DNA of 53,691 bases from an uncultured Planctomycetota bacterium. Its GTDB lineage: Bacteria > Planctomycetota > UBA1135 > GCA-002686595. Positions 25,464 to 34,228 of this stretch are shown here, one piece after another. The translations under genes were made by a program, and so were the position numbers. The notes beneath the pieces were generated by a model. It had not been told where the DNA came from, made no database searches, and saw only the letters and a program-made list of their open reading frames with translations. Each line of letters opens with the position of its first letter. The stretch's first letter is position 1. The DNA lies in NCBI GenBank assembly GCA_903928115.1, contig CAIYPP010000062.1:1-53691 (forward strand), given 5' to 3'.

Positions 25464-26738
25464 ATGCGCGTCTTGTTCCTCAACGATCTGTCGGACCCGC
25501 GTATCGGCTCGTCGATCCGGCTGATGTACCAGCACGGTGCGTGGCTTCGTGCGCAGGGCCACGAAACCGCGCTCGTGACGGCAGTTCAGGACCCGTCCCT
25601 CGTGGGGGAGACCGAGATCGAAGGAATGCGCGTGTTCCGCCTGCTCTCGGACTACGACCCTCGCTGGCGCGCTTGGGTATCGCTCGACAACCCGCGGGTT
25701 CGGGCGCCCTTCCAGCGGGTGTTGGAGTCGTTCCGCCCCGACATCGTGCACAGCCACCTCGTTCACACGCACCTCTCCTACGAAGCACTCGCGGCCGCGC
25801 GCCGCGCAGGAGCCGGCGTCGTGTTCACCGCGCACGACGTCATGACGTTCTGCTACCAAAAGCTCACCTGCTTCCACGGTGGAGAGGAGCACGGCGGCGC
25901 GCTGCGCGACTACACCGCGCACTGGCAAAAGTGCGTGCCCTGCCAGCGCTTTCGCTACCGCCCCGGACGCAATGGCGCGATCCGGCGCCGACTCGAGCGC
26001 GACGCGCATCGAATCACCGCGGTTTCCGCCGAGCTCGCGACCGCGATGCGCGCGAACGGCCTGCGCGTCGACGCCGTGGTTCACAATGCCTTGGCGCTGC
26101 GCTCCGAGCTTCCGAGTGCAGAGTCCATCGAGCGGTTCCGCCGCAAGCACGAGCTTGTTGGGAAGCGCGTGCTCGCCATCGCCGGACGGCTCCACGAGCA
26201 GAAGGGCGTGCTCCAGCTCTTCCGCGCGCTCGCGCACATCGAGCGCCAAGAGCCGGATGTGCGTCTCCTCGTGATGGGGCACCGCCGCGTCTACGACGAG
26301 GAATTCGCCACGGCCGCCGAGCGCGCTGGGATCGCGCGGAACATCGTCCCGACGGGCTGGCTCGACGGCGAGGAGCTCGCCTGCGCGTACGCGAGCGCCG
26401 AGGTGTTCGTGACACCGTCGATCTGCTTCGACACCTTCGGTCTCGTGAACCTCGAAGCCATGGAACACAGAAAGCCCGTCGTCGCGACCTGCTTCGGCGG
26501 GAGCCCCGAGGTCGTGGAAGACGGCGTCACCGGCGCCATCGTGAATCCGTTCGACACGCGGGCTCTGGGTGAGGCCATCCTCGGACTGCTGCGGGCCCCC
26601 GCTCGCGCCGCGCAGCTCGGCGCCGCAGGCCGGGAGGCGCTCCTCTGTCGCTTCACGATCGAGCGCCTCGGGCGCGAGTTCGACGCGGAGTACGCGCTCG
26701 CGCGCAGGGCCGCTGAAGAGCGCCGCGAAGGGGCCTAG
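25464..26738 (+). CDS. Glycosyltransferase family 4-like protein (locus GT 8)
   Basis: A 424-residue GT-B protein. The N-terminal MRVLFLNDLSDPRIGSSIRL precedes SHLVHTHLSYEALAAARRAG and a cysteine-containing insertion (CYQKLTCFHGGEEHGG, KCVPCQRFRY) that may hold a metal. The donor domain has AIAGRLHEQKGVLQLFRAL, VPTGWLDGEELACAYASAEV and ICFDTFGLVNLEAMEHRKP. The ATG at 25464 is preferred to GTG 25461 because GGAG at 25452-25455 gives 8-nt spacing. It follows the flippase by 4 nt and ends the run of polysaccharide genes. Confidence 0.87.
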   Translation: MRVLFLNDLSDPRIGSSIRLMYQHGAWLRAQGHETALVTAVQDPSLVGETEIEGMRVFRLLSDYDPRWRAWVSLDNPRVRAPFQRVLESFRPDIVHSHLVHTHLSYEALAAARRAGAGVVFTAHDVMTFCYQKLTCFHGGEEHGGALRDYTAHWQKCVPCQRFRYRPGRNGAIRRRLERDAHRITAVSAELATAMRANGLRVDAVVHNALALRSELPSAESIERFRRKHELVGKRVLAIAGRLHEQKGVLQLFRALAHIERQEPDVRLLVMGHRRVYDEEFATAAERAGIARNIVPTGWLDGEELACAYASAEVFVTPSICFDTFGLVNLEAMEHRKPVVATCFGGSPEVVEDGVTGAIVNPFDTRALGEAILGLLRAPARAAQLGAAGREALLCRFTIERLGREFDAEYALARRAAEERREGA

Positions 26739-26761
26739 AAGCCTTTTCCGGGCCTTCTAGG
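26734..26761 (+). terminator. Inverted repeat at the end of the glycosyltransferase run
   Basis: CCTAGAAG (26734-26741) pairs with CTTCTAGG (26754-26761). It overlaps the stop codon of the last glycosyltransferase and is followed by a T-run in AGCCTTTTC. It may terminate the polysaccharide operon. The unusually A/T-containing 26739-26881 spacer also holds two copies of AGCCTTTTC (26740-26748 and 26762-26770) and a second small hairpin (26782-26794), so a regulatory role before the next gene is also possible. Confidence 0.4.
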
Positions 26762-26881
26762 AGCCTTTTCAGGCCGCGTAGCGGGAATCTCCCGTTCACG
26801 GTACATTTTGAACCTAACCCTCTTGCCGGAGCCCTGCGCCGGCCGAAGAGCGCGTACCGAACTTCGAGCTCGAACACCGCG

Positions 26882-28333
26882 ATGCGCAAGACGCTGCTCA
26901 CCTACGTCAAGCCCCACGTCCAAGAGGACCCTCTGGCGATGATCTTGGGGCTCACCTATCTCGGGGCCTGCCTCGAGAAGGAGAAGCTCCCCGTCCAGCT
27001 CGTCGACGAGCGGATCGTCAACGATCAGGCCATGCGGGCCGCGATCGAGCAGAACGACATCATCGGGTTCAGCGCGCTGACCCCGAACATCCGCCGCGCC
27101 ATCGCCTGGGCCAAGTACGCCAAGGAGAAGGGCAAGATCACGATCATGGGCGGTCCGCACGCCTCGGTCGACCAAGGGATCTTCCTCGACAGCGGACACT
27201 TCGACTTCGTGCTGAAGGGCGAGGCGGAGGAGACCCTGCCGCAGTTCCTCAAAGCGCTCGAAGGCAACGACGACAAGGCGATGAGCCAAGTGCCGGGCCT
27301 CGCAGGCGTGCGCGACCGCCAGCTGTGGGTCGACAACGCCGCGCCGCCGCTGATCAAGAAGCTCGACGAGCTGCCGCTGCCCGCGCGCCACCTGCTCCCG
27401 ATGGAGAGCTACTTCAAGCTCAACCCGGAGAAGCTCGCCTACGTGTTCACCACGCGCGGCTGCCCGTTCAAGTGCATCTTCTGCCAGAAGGAGCTCACCG
27501 GCCGCGGCTTCCGCGTCCGCTCGACGCAGCTGATCGTCGACGAGCTCGAGCACGTGGTGAAGACGTACAACCCCGGCGTGGTGCTCTTCGTCGACGAGAT
27601 CCTCACGCTGCGCCGCAAGCGCATCCACGAGATGTGCGACGAGATCCTGCGCCGCGGCCTGAAGTTCGAGTGGATCGCGAACACGCGCGCCGACTGCGTC
27701 GACTACCCGCTCTTGAAGCACATGCACCGCGCGGGCTGCCGCCGCATCTACTACGGCTGGGAGTCCGGCTCGCAGAAGATGCTCGACGTCCTCAAGAAGG
27801 ACCTGACGCCCGAGCAGATCGTCGAGGCCGCGCGCATGACGCGTCGCGCTGGCATCTGGGCCAAGGTCTACCTGATCGTCGGCAGCCCGGGCGAGACGCC
27901 GGAGGACATCGCCGAGACCGAGAAGGTGCTCCGCCTCGCCGGCCCCGACCTCGTGCGCGTCAGCGTGTTCAACCCGCTGATCGGCACGGAGAGCTGGGAC
28001 AACTATCAGGCCAGCATCGACGTCGACGACCTGCGCGAGAACTACGTCTCGTCGAACCGCTCGGCCTACGTGCACGAACACTTCAACCAAGTCGACCTCG
28101 AAGAGCTGCGCAAGAACATGGTGCGCAACTACGAGCGCTGGTACTACGCCTACGGCCAACGCGCGAAGCGCTTCTTCGAGCGCACGCTGTACTACATGGA
28201 GAACCCGCAGTTCGGGCGCAAGCGCCTCGGACGCGCGCTGGGCCTCGTCCCGCCGCCGAAGTCCTCGATGAGCCACCTGAAGTCCAACGGTACGTCGCTG
28301 ATGACGGCCGAGGACGATGCCAAGGCGAGCTAG
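26882..28333 (+). CDS. B12-binding-domain radical SAM enzyme
   Basis: A 483-residue protein. The N-terminal cobalamin-binding-like region (GLTYLGACLEKEKLPVQLVD, IIGFSALTP, ITIMGGPHASVDQG) is followed by the radical SAM core with RGCPFKCIFC, giving cluster ligands C194, C198 and C201. YYGWESGSQKMLDVL and IVGSPGETPEDIAE are typical of BchE/HpnJ-like radical SAM enzymes, which often methylate or modify lipids and natural products. The ATG at 26882 starts the conserved part, and a 143-nt spacer separates it from the polysaccharide genes. It could modify a glycan or its lipid carrier. The substrate is unknown. Confidence 0.85.
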   Translation: MRKTLLTYVKPHVQEDPLAMILGLTYLGACLEKEKLPVQLVDERIVNDQAMRAAIEQNDIIGFSALTPNIRRAIAWAKYAKEKGKITIMGGPHASVDQGIFLDSGHFDFVLKGEAEETLPQFLKALEGNDDKAMSQVPGLAGVRDRQLWVDNAAPPLIKKLDELPLPARHLLPMESYFKLNPEKLAYVFTTRGCPFKCIFCQKELTGRGFRVRSTQLIVDELEHVVKTYNPGVVLFVDEILTLRRKRIHEMCDEILRRGLKFEWIANTRADCVDYPLLKHMHRAGCRRIYYGWESGSQKMLDVLKKDLTPEQIVEAARMTRRAGIWAKVYLIVGSPGETPEDIAETEKVLRLAGPDLVRVSVFNPLIGTESWDNYQASIDVDDLRENYVSSNRSAYVHEHFNQVDLEELRKNMVRNYERWYYAYGQRAKRFFERTLYYMENPQFGRKRLGRALGLVPPPKSSMSHLKSNGTSLMTAEDDAKAS

Positions 28334-28334
28334 G

Positions 28335-28352
28335 GCGCCGCGATCGCGGCGC
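28335..28352. other. 18-bp perfect palindrome just after a stop codon
   Basis: GCGCCGCGATCGCGGCGC starts 2 nt after the TAG stop of the radical SAM gene and reads the same on both strands. As RNA it would fold into a 7-bp stem with a 4-nt loop. It has no T-tract, so it is at best a Rho-independent-like or pausing hairpin, or a protein-binding site. It contains the GCGATCGC octamer. Confidence 0.35.
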
Positions 28353-28393
28353 ACGCTGGAGCGCGGACTCGAAAAGTCCGATGATCGAGCGTC

Positions 28394-29497
28394 ATGGCGC
28401 GACCGGCGGACACTCAGGATCACGAGCTCGCGATCGAGCTCTGCACGAGCGCAGATCGCGACGAGCAAGCGCGTCTGTACGCAGCGTGCTTCAAGAAGCC
28501 GCTGCCCTCGGGCGGCCTGCGCTGGCGCTACGACGCGAGCCCGGCGGGTGAGTCCGTGAGCCTCGTCGCGCGCGAGCCCGGCGGCCTCGCGATCTCTGGC
28601 TACGCCTGCTCTCCGCGCACCGCGCTCGCCGGTGGAGACGAACGCTCGCTCGCGCTCGTGGGCGAGACCGGCGACGTGATGACCCATCCGGACTGGCGCA
28701 AGCGAGGTTTCTTCAGTCGCCTCGATCGCGCTGCGATGGATGAGGCGCGCCGACGTGGCTGGGCGCTCGCCTTCGGGCTTCCCAACCGACGTTCCGCGCA
28801 CATCTTCGTCGAGCTCGGCTGGGAACAGGTCGGTGCCGTTCGTCCCTACCTGTTCGTTCTGCGGGCCGACCAAGCCGCCAAAGAAGCACGAGGCAAGGAG
28901 GGGCGCTGGAAGCGCTGGACCACGGGCTTCGAGGCGAAGCGTTGCGCCAGCGCGTGGCGCGCGCTCGCGGCGCGCGGCACGAAGCTGCGCGCCGAGCCTC
29001 TCGGGCGCTTCGACGAGCGCGCTACCGCGCTTTCGAAGCTCGTCGAGCCGCGCTTCGGATTCATGGTTCGCCGCTCCGCCGCGTGGCTGAACTGGCGCTT
29101 CCTCGACACGCCGTCCGGACTGCACCGCGCGGTCGGGTTGCTCGATGGCGAAGAGCTCGCTGCGTATGTGGTCGTGCAGATCCCTCGCGCGGGAGAGCGC
29201 GCGGGCTTCTTGGTCGACCTGCTCGCCCGCGACGACGACGCGCTCTCGGCGGCATTCTCGGCGGGGCTCACGACGCTGGAACACCATGGAGCGTCGACGG
29301 TCGAAGCGACGGCGCTCGAGGGCTCCTGGTGGGCACGCCAGCTCCTCGAGGCAGGCTTCGCACCGCGGGGCGATGCCCACCTCCTCAGCGTCATCCTGCA
29401 CCCACTGGATCGAGGGCACGCGCTGGTCGCGGCAGCTCGCGACACGGCACGTTGGTACTTCACCGACGGCGACCGCGACGACGAGACCGTAGGCTAG
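28394..29497 (+). CDS. GNAT-fold N-acetyltransferase-like protein
   Basis: A 367-residue protein. The acetyl-CoA-binding motif A is visible as VMTHPDWRKRGFFSRLDRAA (about 95-115), followed by the AHIFVELGWEQVG turn, both typical of GNAT enzymes. The C-terminal half has a second beta-alpha block (RFGFMVRRSAAWLNWRFLDTP) like the tandem-GNAT proteins in polysaccharide and exosortase-type loci. It should transfer an acyl group to an amine or hydroxyl. The acceptor may be an amino sugar, given the flanking deacetylase gene (8-nt gap), but this is inference. The ATG at 28394 begins a conserved-looking frame and follows a 60-nt spacer. Confidence 0.78.
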   Translation: MARPADTQDHELAIELCTSADRDEQARLYAACFKKPLPSGGLRWRYDASPAGESVSLVAREPGGLAISGYACSPRTALAGGDERSLALVGETGDVMTHPDWRKRGFFSRLDRAAMDEARRRGWALAFGLPNRRSAHIFVELGWEQVGAVRPYLFVLRADQAAKEARGKEGRWKRWTTGFEAKRCASAWRALAARGTKLRAEPLGRFDERATALSKLVEPRFGFMVRRSAAWLNWRFLDTPSGLHRAVGLLDGEELAAYVVVQIPRAGERAGFLVDLLARDDDALSAAFSAGLTTLEHHGASTVEATALEGSWWARQLLEAGFAPRGDAHLLSVILHPLDRGHALVAAARDTARWYFTDGDRDDETVG

Positions 29498-29505
29498 GAC
29501 GTGCC

Positions 29506-30582
29506 ATGAGCCTCAAGCACCGCCTCAAGCTCGGCCTGCGTGAAGCGTACGCTCGCGTGCTGTTCCACTCCGGACTTCATGCGCTCGTGAACGCGCTCCT
29601 GCCGCGACGCCTCGTGATCCTCGCGGGACACTGCGTGAAGCCCGAGCACGGTGAGTGGCCCGCCGGTCGCCACCTCTCCGCGGACATGTGGATCGGGGAG
29701 GCTCAGCTCGAGCGGATCGTGCGCTGGTTCGCCCCGCGCTACGAGGTGGTCTCCATCGGAGACGGAGTCGCCAAGCTCGGCGGCAAGGGCAAGAGCCTGC
29801 TCGCGCTCTCCTTCGACGACGGCTATCGCGACAACGCGCTCGTCCTCGGTCCGCTCGTCGAACGCAACAAGGTCGGCGCCACGGTGTTCCTCGAGTCGCG
29901 GCCGCTCGACGAGCGTCGCGTCAACTGGTCGCACAAGTACTTTTGGTTGCTCGAAAAGCTCGGGCCCGAGGCGCTCGTCGAGCGCTACGGCGCACACGCT
30001 GGAGACACGCGGACGTTCATCACGCTCAACCAGATGATCGCGGAGAGCCGCGGCAACGAGCGCTACCACCTCAAGCGCATCCTGAAGTACGACGCTCCGC
30101 CTGCGGAGCGCGACCGTGCGCTCGATCTGGCCTTCGTCGAGGCGGGCGGGGACGAAGCGCGACTGTGCGAGGAGCTCTACATGACTTGGGACGAGGCGCG
30201 CGGGCTCGCCGCACGCGGGGTGGAGCTCGGCGGGCACACCGTGAGCCACGCGATCCTCTCCAAGCTGCCGCCCGACGAGCAGCGCCGCGAGATCGCGGAT
30301 GGCGCTCTCAGCTTGGAACGCGCTCTCGGTCGCGCGCCGGTGACCTTCGCTTATCCGTGGGGACGCCGCTGGGACTACGACGACTCGAGCCGAAAGGCTG
30401 CGAAGGATGCGGGCTTCGCCTGTGCGGTCAACATGCACGCCGGAGTCAATCGACCGGAATCTCCTCGCTACGACCTGCGTCGCGTCGCCATCGACGGCAG
30501 TGCCAAGCTGCACCTCTTGGTCGCAGAAGCCTGTGGAGGCTTCGAGCTCCTGCGCAAGGTGGGTCTCGACCTTGGCGAGTGA
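29506..30582 (+). CDS. Polysaccharide deacetylase (NodB-type, carbohydrate esterase 4)
   Basis: A 358-residue protein with the NodB metal motif SFDDGYRDN (D104, D105), the second zinc motif GGHTVSHA (about 240) and the FAYPWGRRWDY segment near 285. CE4 enzymes remove N-acetyl groups from amino-sugar polymers using a zinc bound by Asp-His-His. There is no clear signal peptide, only an amphipathic N-terminus (LREAYARVLFHSGLHALVNA). It may therefore act on cytoplasmic lipid-linked sugars or be membrane-associated. An insertion of about 70 residues separates the two motifs. It sits 8 nt after the GNAT gene, suggesting a deacetylation and re-acylation pair. Confidence 0.87.
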   Translation: MSLKHRLKLGLREAYARVLFHSGLHALVNALLPRRLVILAGHCVKPEHGEWPAGRHLSADMWIGEAQLERIVRWFAPRYEVVSIGDGVAKLGGKGKSLLALSFDDGYRDNALVLGPLVERNKVGATVFLESRPLDERRVNWSHKYFWLLEKLGPEALVERYGAHAGDTRTFITLNQMIAESRGNERYHLKRILKYDAPPAERDRALDLAFVEAGGDEARLCEELYMTWDEARGLAARGVELGGHTVSHAILSKLPPDEQRREIADGALSLERALGRAPVTFAYPWGRRWDYDDSSRKAAKDAGFACAVNMHAGVNRPESPRYDLRRVAIDGSAKLHLLVAEACGGFELLRKVGLDLGE

Positions 30583-30594
30583 GCGCCGCCGCGC

Positions 30595-30834
30595 TCAGTA
30601 GATCTTGTAGTTGAAGCCCGAGTCGCCCTCGGAGCGCAGGAAGAGGAACAAGAGCAGGATCACGATCGCGACGATCACGATCGGTGCGACGATCCACAGC
30701 CAGTTTTCCGCCCAGAAGCCGCGCTCGGCGTTCGCCACGGCGGTCGCGCCGTCCAGAGACGCGCCGCAGCTGGTGCAGTGACTCGCGCTGTCGATCGTGA
30801 CCGTGGACTTGCAGGCGGGGCAGGCGCGAGCCAT
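30595..30834 (-). CDS. Small zinc-ribbon single-pass membrane protein
   Basis: 79 residues. The N-terminus MARACPACKSTVTIDSASHC holds CxxC at 5-8 and a second CxxC at 20-23, a zinc ribbon. One membrane helix follows (WIVAPIVIVAIVILLLFLFL) with a short outside tail. The start at 30834 is chosen because it begins with the zinc ribbon; longer in-frame extensions would overlap the SGNH gene. It is the last gene of a minus-strand carbamoylation module. The function is unknown; it may be an accessory or scaffold for the membrane proteins next to it. Confidence 0.7.
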   Translation of the reverse strand: MARACPACKSTVTIDSASHCTSCGASLDGATAVANAERGFWAENWLWIVAPIVIVAIVILLLFLFLRSEGDSGFNYKIY

Positions 30835-30848
30835 GGAGACACCTCGGA

Positions 30849-32429
30849 TCAGAAGAGGGTGTAGATGAACGGCGCGATGAGCGGCGAGCTCGCTGCGACG
30901 ACGAGCAAGCTTCCCACCGTGAGCAGAACCACGAGCAGCGGCATCAAGTACCAGTGTCCGCGCAAAGTGAAGCAGCGCAAGAGCTCCGCGATCGTTCCGA
31001 CACGGCGGCCGAGCTTCCATACGACGAAGGCGAGCAGGATCGCGACCAGTCCGGGAACGGCCCAGCCTGCGATCGCGCTGGGCAGGAACCCATGCAGCTT
31101 GCCTGCGCCGAGGAAGAGGGTAAAGACGAGCGCGAGCAGTGCGCCGATCTTGAACGGAACGAGCACCCGCCGCTCCTCGGGGTACGTCGCGATGAAGAGC
31201 GTGGAGAGCAGGGTCAGGAGTCCCAGGTACAAGAGACCGACGAAGCGCCAGTCCGTGCCGCGAGCCGCCGCGACCCGCTCGGGCTCGACGGGGCGCTGGG
31301 CCGCGTACTTGGCAGGCACGAGGCCCGTGCGGTCGAGCTCATCGTGCAGAAACGCAGCGAGTGTGCGGTTGCCGTTGGCGTTGAGGTGCCAGTCGATCTC
31401 GAAGTACTGCGCGTCCTCTCGCTGCGCAGCTCGCAGCGCCGTTCGGGGGTCGAGCGCGGGAATCCCGAGCGCCTGCGACAGCTTGATCATCAGCTCGATC
31501 GCGGAGTCGGGCGCCCAGCGTTCCTTCGGGATCCCCCCGAGTGCGAGCTCCGCGAAGCGCGCCGCATAGGCGGGATCGACCGAGCTGTGGGAGGGGATGG
31601 CAAGCAGAACGGGCTTCGCACCGATCCGCTCACACTCGCGCCGCAGCGCGATCAGCGCGCCTGCCGTGCCGTCGACGCACGGCGCGAGGAACGGCGCACG
31701 CTCGTTCAGCAGCGGAGCAAACTCGCGCGAGATCGGGCGGAGCGCGCCGCTCGGCTGGAAGAGGAATTCCTCGGGAAGCTCGGCAGGGCTCCACAGCGCA
31801 CTCGCCGCGCGTGGGATCGCGAAGCGCTGCGTCCACGGCTCCGGACCGATGTCCTCACAGCGCTCGACCGCCAGCGTCCCGTCCGCACGGAAGAGCGGCT
31901 TCGGCGTCGAGCGCTGCACGTACCGCGACTGACCATTCCAGTAGAGGTCGTTCTCGTACGCAGCGATCAGCACGACATCCGGCTCGAACTTGGCACCATG
32001 GCGCAGGAACCACGCGACCTCTTGGTCCGTCGACCAGCCCTCGGTACCCGCGTTGACGATGTCGGCCGCGCGGCCCTGCGCGACCCAGCGACGCTCGAGC
32101 AAGTCGACGTAGAGGTCGTCGCGACCGACCGTGAAGCCTTGGGTGAACGAGTCGCCGAGCACCAGCACGCGGAACGCGCCCGCAGGCTTGCGCGGATCCG
32201 GCATCGGGTCGTCGACGAGACCCTGCTCGTTGGTGGTGATGCGCACGTCGAACTCTGGGCCGGAGCGCTCGACGGAAACCTTCGTGCGCTTGCGCCAACC
32301 CGTGAACTCGTCGTGCTCGAGCAGCGGCTCCGGCGGACCCTTGCCGATGGCGCGCAGTCCGCCTTCGAGGGCGAACACGCCGAGCGCGAGACTCATGAAC
32401 AGCGCGAGCAGCACGTTGACGATGCGCAT
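30849..32429 (-). CDS. SGNH-hydrolase-like membrane protein with a C-terminal DUF5989-like segment
   Basis: A 526-residue protein. A signal-anchor helix (NVLLALFMSLALGVFALEGG) leads into an SGNH esterase-like domain. It has the block I GDSFTQG with S94, VNAGTEGWSTDQEV, VVLIAAYENDLYWN (the Asn block) and DWHLNANGN (Asp-His near 360). From about 400 on there are three to four membrane helices. The last 45 residues, ELLRCFTLRGHWYLMPLLVV through IAPFIYTLF, strongly resemble the small DUF5989 protein that is usually a separate gene beside carbamoyltransferases. This looks like a gene fusion. It may acylate or hydrolyse a surface glycan substituent. It lies 2 nt from the carbamoyltransferase gene. 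Confidence 0.82.
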   Translation of the reverse strand: MRIVNVLLALFMSLALGVFALEGGLRAIGKGPPEPLLEHDEFTGWRKRTKVSVERSGPEFDVRITTNEQGLVDDPMPDPRKPAGAFRVLVLGDSFTQGFTVGRDDLYVDLLERRWVAQGRAADIVNAGTEGWSTDQEVAWFLRHGAKFEPDVVLIAAYENDLYWNGQSRYVQRSTPKPLFRADGTLAVERCEDIGPEPWTQRFAIPRAASALWSPAELPEEFLFQPSGALRPISREFAPLLNERAPFLAPCVDGTAGALIALRRECERIGAKPVLLAIPSHSSVDPAYAARFAELALGGIPKERWAPDSAIELMIKLSQALGIPALDPRTALRAAQREDAQYFEIDWHLNANGNRTLAAFLHDELDRTGLVPAKYAAQRPVEPERVAAARGTDWRFVGLLYLGLLTLLSTLFIATYPEERRVLVPFKIGALLALVFTLFLGAGKLHGFLPSAIAGWAVPGLVAILLAFVVWKLGRRVGTIAELLRCFTLRGHWYLMPLLVVLLTVGSLLVVAASSPLIAPFIYTLF

Positions 32430-32431
32430 GG

Positions 32432-34222
32432 CTAGCTCACCATCTCCGTCACGCTGTCGCCTTCGTGCCGCAGGACGAAGCGCGTCTCCGCGATCTTCTT
32501 CTTGGCTTCCTTGCGGATCACGAAGTTGTTCAAGAACAGATAGTCCATGCCTGAGAGGCTGAACGTATTGAAGGCATGGCTCGGATCTTCGACGATCGGC
32601 TCGCCCTTCAAGTTGAAGCTCGTGTTCATGATCACCGGCACACCCGTGAGCTCGCCAAAGCGGCGGATGATCGCGTGATAGGCCGGAGACACGTCGGCGA
32701 AGACAGTCTGGAGGCGGCCCGAGCCGTCCTCGTGCGTGATGCCCGGCAACACCGCGCGCTTCTCGGTTCGCACGGGCGCCACGTACAGCATGAAGCGCGC
32801 CGGATAGTGCCGAGCGGCCTCGTCGATCTCGAAGAACTCACTCGCAGCCTCGACCGTCACGCTCGGCGCGAAGGGACGGAATGCCTCGCGGAACTTGATG
32901 GTCGCGTTGAGCTTGTCCTTCATCTCCGCCTTGCGCGGATCGGCGATGATCGAGCGCGCGCCGAGCGCGCGCGGACCCCACTCGAAGCGACCCCGGAACC
33001 AGCCGCAGACCGCGCCGTCGACCAAGGTGCGCGCGACAAAGTCGTAGAAACGCTCGTCGTCGGCGATGTGCTCGAACGGAATGTCGTGCTTGCGCAGGAA
33101 CGCCTCGATCTCGGCGTCGGTGTAGCTCGATCCGAGGTAGGGGCTCGTCAGCACCGGACCGCGCGGCTGCTTCAGCAGGTGGTTGTAGGCCCAGTACGCC
33201 GCGCCCACCGCTCCGCCGTCGTCGCCGGGCGCCGGATGGACGTAGATGTCGTCGAAGGGACCTTGGCGCAGGAGCTTGTAGTTGGCGACGGAGTTCAGCG
33301 CGACGCCACCGGCGAGGCAGAGGTTGCGCGAGCCCGTGAGCTGGTGCGCGTGGCGCGCCATCTTCAGCAAGACCTGCTCGGTGACCACCTGAATCGAGGC
33401 GGCCATGTCGCAGTAGTACGGGTCGAGCGACTTGTCGCCTTCCTTGGGGTCGCGCGGCGGCCGTCCGAAGTGCCGACCGAAGGCCTCGGCGAGCGTGTTG
33501 TCGCGCGAGAAGTGGTAGGCGAAGTAGCGCATGTCGTGCCACAGCGAGCCGTCCTCGGCGACGTGGATCAGCTTGTAGATGTCGTCGACGAAGCGCGGCT
33601 TGCCGTAGGGGTGCATGCCCATCAGCTTGTACTCGCCCTCGTTGATCTCGAACCCGCAGTAGGCCGTGAACGCGGAGTAGAGGAGCCCGAGCGAGTGGGG
33701 GAAGCGCAGCTCCTTGTGGATCTCGATCTGATTGCCGCGGCCATGGCCGAGCGTCGCGGTGCTCCACTCGCCGGCGCCGTCGACGGTGAGGATGGCGCTG
33801 TCTTGGAAGTGCGACGTGAAGTAGCTCGACGCCGCATGCGACATGTGGTGATCGGCGAAGAGTAGCTTCGACGACGGCACGTCGAGCTCGCGCTGCATCA
33901 TCGACTTGATCCACAGCTTGTCGCTGATCCAGCGCTGCATCGACTCTCGAAACACGGCCGAGGAGCGCGGAAAGGTCGCCATCGCCGAGAGCAGCATGCG
34001 CTCGAGCTTCACGAAGGGCTTCTCGTAGAACACGATGAAGTCCACGTCGGCGAGTGAGATGCGACCCTGCTTCAAGCAGAACTCGATGGCGAGCTTCGGG
34101 AAGCCCGAGTCGTGCTTGCGACGGCTGAAGCGCTCCTCCTCGGCGGCGGCCACCAGCACCCCGTCCTGCACGAGCGCGGCAGACGAGTCGTGGTAGTAGT
34201 ACGAGAGTCCGAGGACGTTCAT
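32432..34222 (-). CDS. Carbamoyltransferase, NodU/CmcH family
   Basis: A 596-residue protein. The N-terminal Kae1-like domain has MNVLGLSYYYHDSSAALVQD and the metal/active-site region FADHHMSHAASSYFTS, followed by VDGAGEWSTATLG and CLAGGVALNSVANYKLL. The C-terminal domain carries GRFEWGPRALGARSIIADPR, FRPFAPSVTVE and SFNLKGEPIVEDPSHAFNTF, all classic for O-carbamoyltransferases. These make carbamoyl-AMP from carbamoyl phosphate and ATP and then move the carbamoyl group to a sugar or other hydroxyl. The surroundings suggest that an envelope glycan or a lipid-linked intermediate is the acceptor. The ATG start is certain. Confidence 0.93.
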   Translation of the reverse strand: MNVLGLSYYYHDSSAALVQDGVLVAAAEEERFSRRKHDSGFPKLAIEFCLKQGRISLADVDFIVFYEKPFVKLERMLLSAMATFPRSSAVFRESMQRWISDKLWIKSMMQRELDVPSSKLLFADHHMSHAASSYFTSHFQDSAILTVDGAGEWSTATLGHGRGNQIEIHKELRFPHSLGLLYSAFTAYCGFEINEGEYKLMGMHPYGKPRFVDDIYKLIHVAEDGSLWHDMRYFAYHFSRDNTLAEAFGRHFGRPPRDPKEGDKSLDPYYCDMAASIQVVTEQVLLKMARHAHQLTGSRNLCLAGGVALNSVANYKLLRQGPFDDIYVHPAPGDDGGAVGAAYWAYNHLLKQPRGPVLTSPYLGSSYTDAEIEAFLRKHDIPFEHIADDERFYDFVARTLVDGAVCGWFRGRFEWGPRALGARSIIADPRKAEMKDKLNATIKFREAFRPFAPSVTVEAASEFFEIDEAARHYPARFMLYVAPVRTEKRAVLPGITHEDGSGRLQTVFADVSPAYHAIIRRFGELTGVPVIMNTSFNLKGEPIVEDPSHAFNTFSLSGMDYLFLNNFVIRKEAKKKIAETRFVLRHEGDSVTEMVS

Positions 34223-34228
34223 CGCGCC

